64,000 nt of DNA from Chloroflexota bacterium (GTDB lineage Bacteria > Chloroflexota > Dehalococcoidia > Lucifugimonadales > Lucifugimonadaceae). Shown here in pieces: positions 60,988 to 64,000 of the stretch. Below the pieces are notes generated by a model. It was given only the letters and a program-made list of their open reading frames with translations. It had not been told where the DNA came from and did not search any database. The position numbers were made by a program, and so were the translations under genes. How positions within the stretch are numbered: position 1 is the stretch's first letter; each line of letters begins with the position of its first letter. The stretch covers positions 20,055 to 84,054 of the forward strand of contig VXSB01000011.1 in NCBI GenBank assembly GCA_009838175.1, written 5' to 3'.

Positions 60988-61653
60988 ATGAAAACTCGCT
61001 TTGTCGGAGTGGTCGTAGCTTTTGCCGCGATTGTGGTTGTATTTGCAGTTGTCGTCTTGACCATCGCGGCGATCGAAGATTACCAAGAGAACAAGGGGCA
61101 GTCTTTCATTGAGCGTGCCGTGAGTATCGTAGGCATCGGGACTTTGACGGAAGAGGTTGTCGAAATCAAGGTAGAGGTGGAGTATGAGGATGTTGATGAG
61201 GTAGAGAAAAGGTCATCTGATCCTCCCGAGATTTTCCGATTCTTCGGGCGGTCTGAAGACAGCGAGGAATGGTTGGACGACCTGTTTGAAGGCGGTAATG
61301 GGGGATGGTTGGGAGGCGAAGAATACTTTGAGTTCGAGGATCGAATTGAGGAGGTGTTGCCTTTTGGCAGGTTTGATTTCGAGGGGCGTTGGCGAGCTGA
61401 TTGGATAGACGAGTTGGTTGAGCGGGGCTGGATGACGGAGGAGGATGCGGATGAGTTCAGGTCGTGGTTCGATGACCTTCCGGCTGAGTTCGAGGAGCGG
61501 GTCCCGAACTTTTCCGGGGATCGGGACTTTGAATTTGACAGTGATGATGGACGTTTTCGGTTCCGATGGCGTTGGGACGATTCAGATGATGACTGGTTGG
61601 AGGAGGACGAGGATAGGTACGGGCTAGGTCCCAACAAGGGACTCCACTCATAG
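60988..61653 (+). CDS. Acidic, Trp/Phe-rich membrane-anchored protein of unknown function
   Basis: A 221-aa protein with one N-terminal helix (about residues 5-28) and an extracytoplasmic domain very rich in Asp, Glu, Trp and Phe (e.g. EEWLDDLFEGGNGGWLGGEE; DDSDDDWLEEDEDRYG). A region near residue 125-160 (WIDELVERGWMTEEDADEFR) reads as a helix-turn-helix pair. No family is recognised. AAGGAGG (60974-60980) lies seven bases before the ATG at 60988, which fixes the start over the earlier ATG at 60964. The purine-rich coding strand contrasts with the neighbours. Confidence 0.68.
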   Translation: MKTRFVGVVVAFAAIVVVFAVVVLTIAAIEDYQENKGQSFIERAVSIVGIGTLTEEVVEIKVEVEYEDVDEVEKRSSDPPEIFRFFGRSEDSEEWLDDLFEGGNGGWLGGEEYFEFEDRIEEVLPFGRFDFEGRWRADWIDELVERGWMTEEDADEFRSWFDDLPAEFEERVPNFSGDRDFEFDSDDGRFRFRWRWDDSDDDWLEEDEDRYGLGPNKGLHS

Positions 61654-61678
61654 GTTTAGCATCGGTCGTGTCCCTGGT

Positions 61679-61744
61679 CGGGCATCCCCTGCGCACTCGC
61701 TCCGCTTGTGCGCGTCCCCTTACGCTTCGCGAAGGGGAGGGAGC
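61679..61744. repeat. Pair of G/C-rich hairpins after the acidic-protein gene
   Basis: GCGCAC...GTGCGC and CCCCTT...AAGGGG inverted repeats stand side by side between two convergent genes. The CCTTACGCTTCGCGAAGG core resembles common dispersed intergenic hairpins. It may terminate both genes. It does not match family A or B closely. Confidence 0.45.
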
Positions 61745-61765
61745 GGATTTGGCAACGAAGGTTGC

Positions 61766-62908
61766 TCAGGCTTTGGCGATGTCGCGGCGTTCCCATCCGG
61801 GTTTGAACATGCGGAGGAAGTTGGATTTGCCGTAGGGGTGTTTGGCGGCTTCTGTCTCGTCCAATTCGACGCCGAAGCCGGGGGTGTCAGGGATGTGGAG
61901 TTTGCCATTCTCCACACGCTCAAAACCGTGTAAGACGTCGGAGACCCAGGGCTCCAGGAAGTCGTCGAAACATTCTTGGATGTAGATGTTTGGGGTGACG
62001 GCGTCGATGTGAAGGGCGATCATCGTCTTCAGAGGACTTTCGGCGTTGTGGGGGGCTAGCTGGGCGTGATGGGCGCGTGCCATGCCTGCGATTTGGAGGG
62101 TTCGCCATACGCCGCCTACGCCTAAAGGTTCTGGGTTGATGATGTCGGTTACGTCGGCGTTTAGGAAGCGTGCGAAGTCGTGTAGTTCGTGCATTCTCTC
62201 GCCGGCGATGACGCGTACGGGGACTCGTTTTGCGACTTCGATGAGGGCGTCTACGTCGTTTGAGAGTACTGGGGTTTCGAACCAGGTGATGTCGAACTCT
62301 TCTAGCCAGTTGCCGATCTCGATTGCGGCTCCGACGCTGAAGCGGTCGTGGGCTTCGATCATGATCTCGACATCGTCGCCGACAGCATTTCGAACGGCGC
62401 GCAAGAGTGCCTGAACTTCGCGCGTTTCCGCCCTGCTCAATGCGAGGTATGCGGTGCCGAAGGGGTCGAGTTTCAAGGCGGTGTATCCCTTGGCGACGAC
62501 CTCTGACGCTTTTTCCGCGAAGCCTTCTGGTGTGCGGTCGCCGGAGTACCAACCGTTGGCGTAGACGCGGATGTCGTCGCGCACTTTGCCGCCGAGGAGT
62601 CGGTGGACTGGCGCGCCCAATGATCTGCCGAGGATGTCCCAACATGCCATCTCGATACCCGACATCTCACGGTTGACGTTCAGGAATCCGGCAAGATAGA
62701 GCTCGTTCCAGATGGCGTGGATGTCACGCGGGTCACGTCCGATTACGAGGTGCTTGACCTCTTCGACTGCGGCGACGGTGGGTTGTGTGCTGAGACCGCC
62801 GGTCGCCTCTCCGATTCCTCGTAAACCTTCATCGGTGTCTACGACTACGTAGATCCAGTTCTTCCATGGGTTGCCAACGACTACGGTTCGGATATCGGTG
62901 ATTTTCAC
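61766..62908 (-). CDS. Mandelate racemase family protein, paralogue 5
   Basis: Enolase-superfamily enzyme, 380 aa. The ligands are E185 (IMIEAHDRF), E211 (WFETPVLSND) and E237 (AGERMHE); the base is H287 (LAPHNAES); K146-x-D148 (ALKLDPFG). The third-strand NPEPLGVGG block replaces the QPD of paralogues 1 and 3. The active-site set is again of the sugar-acid dehydratase kind. It lies between a hairpin-rich gap and a CoA-transferase subunit on the same strand, which may supply or consume its product. Confidence 0.86.
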   Translation of the reverse strand: MKITDIRTVVVGNPWKNWIYVVVDTDEGLRGIGEATGGLSTQPTVAAVEEVKHLVIGRDPRDIHAIWNELYLAGFLNVNREMSGIEMACWDILGRSLGAPVHRLLGGKVRDDIRVYANGWYSGDRTPEGFAEKASEVVAKGYTALKLDPFGTAYLALSRAETREVQALLRAVRNAVGDDVEIMIEAHDRFSVGAAIEIGNWLEEFDITWFETPVLSNDVDALIEVAKRVPVRVIAGERMHELHDFARFLNADVTDIINPEPLGVGGVWRTLQIAGMARAHHAQLAPHNAESPLKTMIALHIDAVTPNIYIQECFDDFLEPWVSDVLHGFERVENGKLHIPDTPGFGVELDETEAAKHPYGKSNFLRMFKPGWERRDIAKA

Positions 62909-62982
62909 TTAGATTCCTCGCTTCGCTCGGAATGACATGCTACGCGCTAGGAAGGGCATAGATGTCAACACGTCTTAACCAA

Positions 62983-63657
62983 TTAGCGGAGTGGGGCGAT
63001 GGTCAAGGCTTGCACATCGTCTGCGGTCCAACCCGGGGCGCACTCGTTCAGCACCAAGCCGTTCTCGGTTACTGAGATGACGGCGATGTCGGTGACGATG
63101 TCGGTGACGCAGCGTTGGGCGGTCAAGGGAAAGGTGCACTCTTTGAGGATTTTCGGCTCGTTGCGTCTGGTGGTGTGTTCCATGGCCACGATCACGCGGT
63201 TGGTGTTGGCTGCCAGATCCATGCCGCCTCCGATGCTGCCGATGCCTCTGGATGGGAGCATCCAGTTGGCCAGATCGCCTTGTTCTGACACTTGTAAAGC
63301 TCCGAGCACGGTGGCATCGATGTGACCGCCGCGGATCATGGCGAAGGACTCTGCGGAGTCGAAGAACGCCATTCCAGGGGTCATCTTGGTGAACTGTCCG
63401 CTGGCGTCGATGAGGTCGGGGTCGCCTTCTTCAGGGGGCAGTAGTTCGCCGTATCCGAGGACACCGTTCTCGGCTTGGTATCGGACGTAAACGCCTTCAG
63501 GTACGAAATCGGCGCATAGTGAGGGGATGCCGATGCCGAGGTTTACGACCGCGCCGTGGGGGAGCATCTGTGCTGCGATGCGCGCGATGTCGGCGCGGGA
63601 CAGGCGGGGGGCGGGGTCGGTGAATGGTATGGGTTGTTGAGATGGTTGTGTGGACAC
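62983..63657 (-). CDS. 3-oxoacid CoA-transferase subunit B
   Basis: Beta subunit of a family I CoA-transferase, 224 aa. The catalytic Glu lies in YQAENGVLG. Other blocks are VVNLGIGIPSLCADF, the MIRGGHIDATVLGALQV block and GIGSIGGGMDLA. The enzyme moves CoA between succinyl-CoA or acetyl-CoA and a 3-oxoacid (ScoB/AtoD-AtoA or PcaJ type; the acceptor is not clear). The alpha subunit gene, normally adjacent upstream, is not in the 343 bases up to the window end. Confidence 0.9.
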   Translation of the reverse strand: MSTQPSQQPIPFTDPAPRLSRADIARIAAQMLPHGAVVNLGIGIPSLCADFVPEGVYVRYQAENGVLGYGELLPPEEGDPDLIDASGQFTKMTPGMAFFDSAESFAMIRGGHIDATVLGALQVSEQGDLANWMLPSRGIGSIGGGMDLAANTNRVIVAMEHTTRRNEPKILKECTFPLTAQRCVTDIVTDIAVISVTENGLVLNECAPGWTADDVQALTIAPLR

Positions 63658-64000
63658 GGCGAGGCGGGATAGTCTGGTGGAGTTTGATTATCGCGCAGAG
63701 AGGGGGTGGTCAAGTTTTGAACTATGATTTCGATGATTTTTGATAATGGGGTGTGATGGGTTGTCCCCCTTTGTCCTTCGGACATTTCCCCCGCTAGCGG
63801 GGGAAACCCTATGTTTGGACGCGTGGATTTGCCAGGCGGTGTTTCCGACTGGTCGTTTGATGCAGGCCCATCGGCATTTCGGCCGATCGGGTGATTGTGT
63901 TGTTGTCATTGTTCAGGCATAGGTTGTTGGTCGACTGGTTGATATTCGAAGCATCGCCGCGTCTTTCGGGTCGCGTGCGATAAGTCGGTTGAAAGTCAGT
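63658..64000. other. 343-base terminal region without a confident gene
   Basis: It holds a stacked hairpin element (63764-63806). A minus-strand frame is open from the window edge to about 63809 and could be the tail of a gene from outside, but its composition (many Thr/Asn/Arg) is not convincing. Nothing else is recognised. Confidence 0.4.
63764..63806. repeat. Stacked hairpins with a 22-base perfect palindrome
   Basis: TGTCC-TTC-GGACA (63772-63784) is followed directly by a perfect 22-base palindrome (63785-63806) with arms TTTCCCCCGCT and its exact inverse. The CCCCC/GGGGG arms recall family A, but the full unit is not repeated elsewhere in the window. Confidence 0.7.

Overview
The window reads as a chromosome segment of an aerobic, non-photosynthetic Chloroflexota bacterium, most plausibly of the SAR202/Dehalococcoidia side. 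That placement is an inference. It rests on five divergent enolase-superfamily (mandelate racemase-like) paralogues in 64 kb, two sulfatase-fold enzymes, an electron-transfer flavoprotein and a Cu/haem oxidase, a combination reported for SAR202 genomes. No rRNA gene is present to settle it. There is no prophage, insertion sequence, integrase or CRISPR array. Coding density is high on both strands. The only gene-free stretches over 300 bases are 41788-42127 and 63658-64000.

Layout. 1-14.2 kb is housekeeping: an rRNA/tRNA uracil methyltransferase, Maf, tatB-tatC convergent with tatA, lexA with a palindromic operator candidate, leuS, proB-proA and mfd. 14.3-28.6 kb is mostly catabolic and transport: a sulfatase-fold enzyme with an altered nucleophile, a phosphoribosyltransferase, three mandelate-racemase paralogues, a BtuF-like protein, trpB, two RDD proteins, an MFS transporter, a lipoprotein, a Rieske protein with a large uncharacterised domain, and a possible glycoside hydrolase. 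28.7-39.7 kb holds ileS, an orphan Cache protein, an NCS2 permease fused to an ATPase-like domain, a fourth racemase paralogue, and a DUF1800 / NHL / DUF1501 operon closed by a clear intrinsic terminator. 39.8-43.8 kb looks like an accessory block beside two tRNA genes: Nudix, NhaA, ArsR with a clear promoter-operator, a VOC protein and an alpha/alpha-toroid protein.

44.2-48.6 kb is the most unusual region. One minus-strand cluster carries rdgB, moaA, a protein with three RNase H-like domains (two apparently inactive) and an RNase HI-MoaC fusion. 48.8-54.6 kb is a complete cytochrome c oxidase operon (coxB with two haem c sites, coxA, coxC, subunit IV, ctaG) followed by tRNA-Val. 55-63.7 kb holds a TetR regulator divergent from an SRPBCC protein with inverted repeats between them, then a minus-strand run etfB-etfA-sulfatase-aminomutase, an acidic membrane-anchored protein, a fifth racemase paralogue and a CoA-transferase beta subunit.

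Two families of short hairpin-forming repeats are scattered through the window. Several copies lie inside coding sequence in frame: two in mfd and one in ileS. The genes together suggest oxidation of sugar acids and sulfated or other esters, with electrons passing through ETF and an aa3/caa3-type oxidase.
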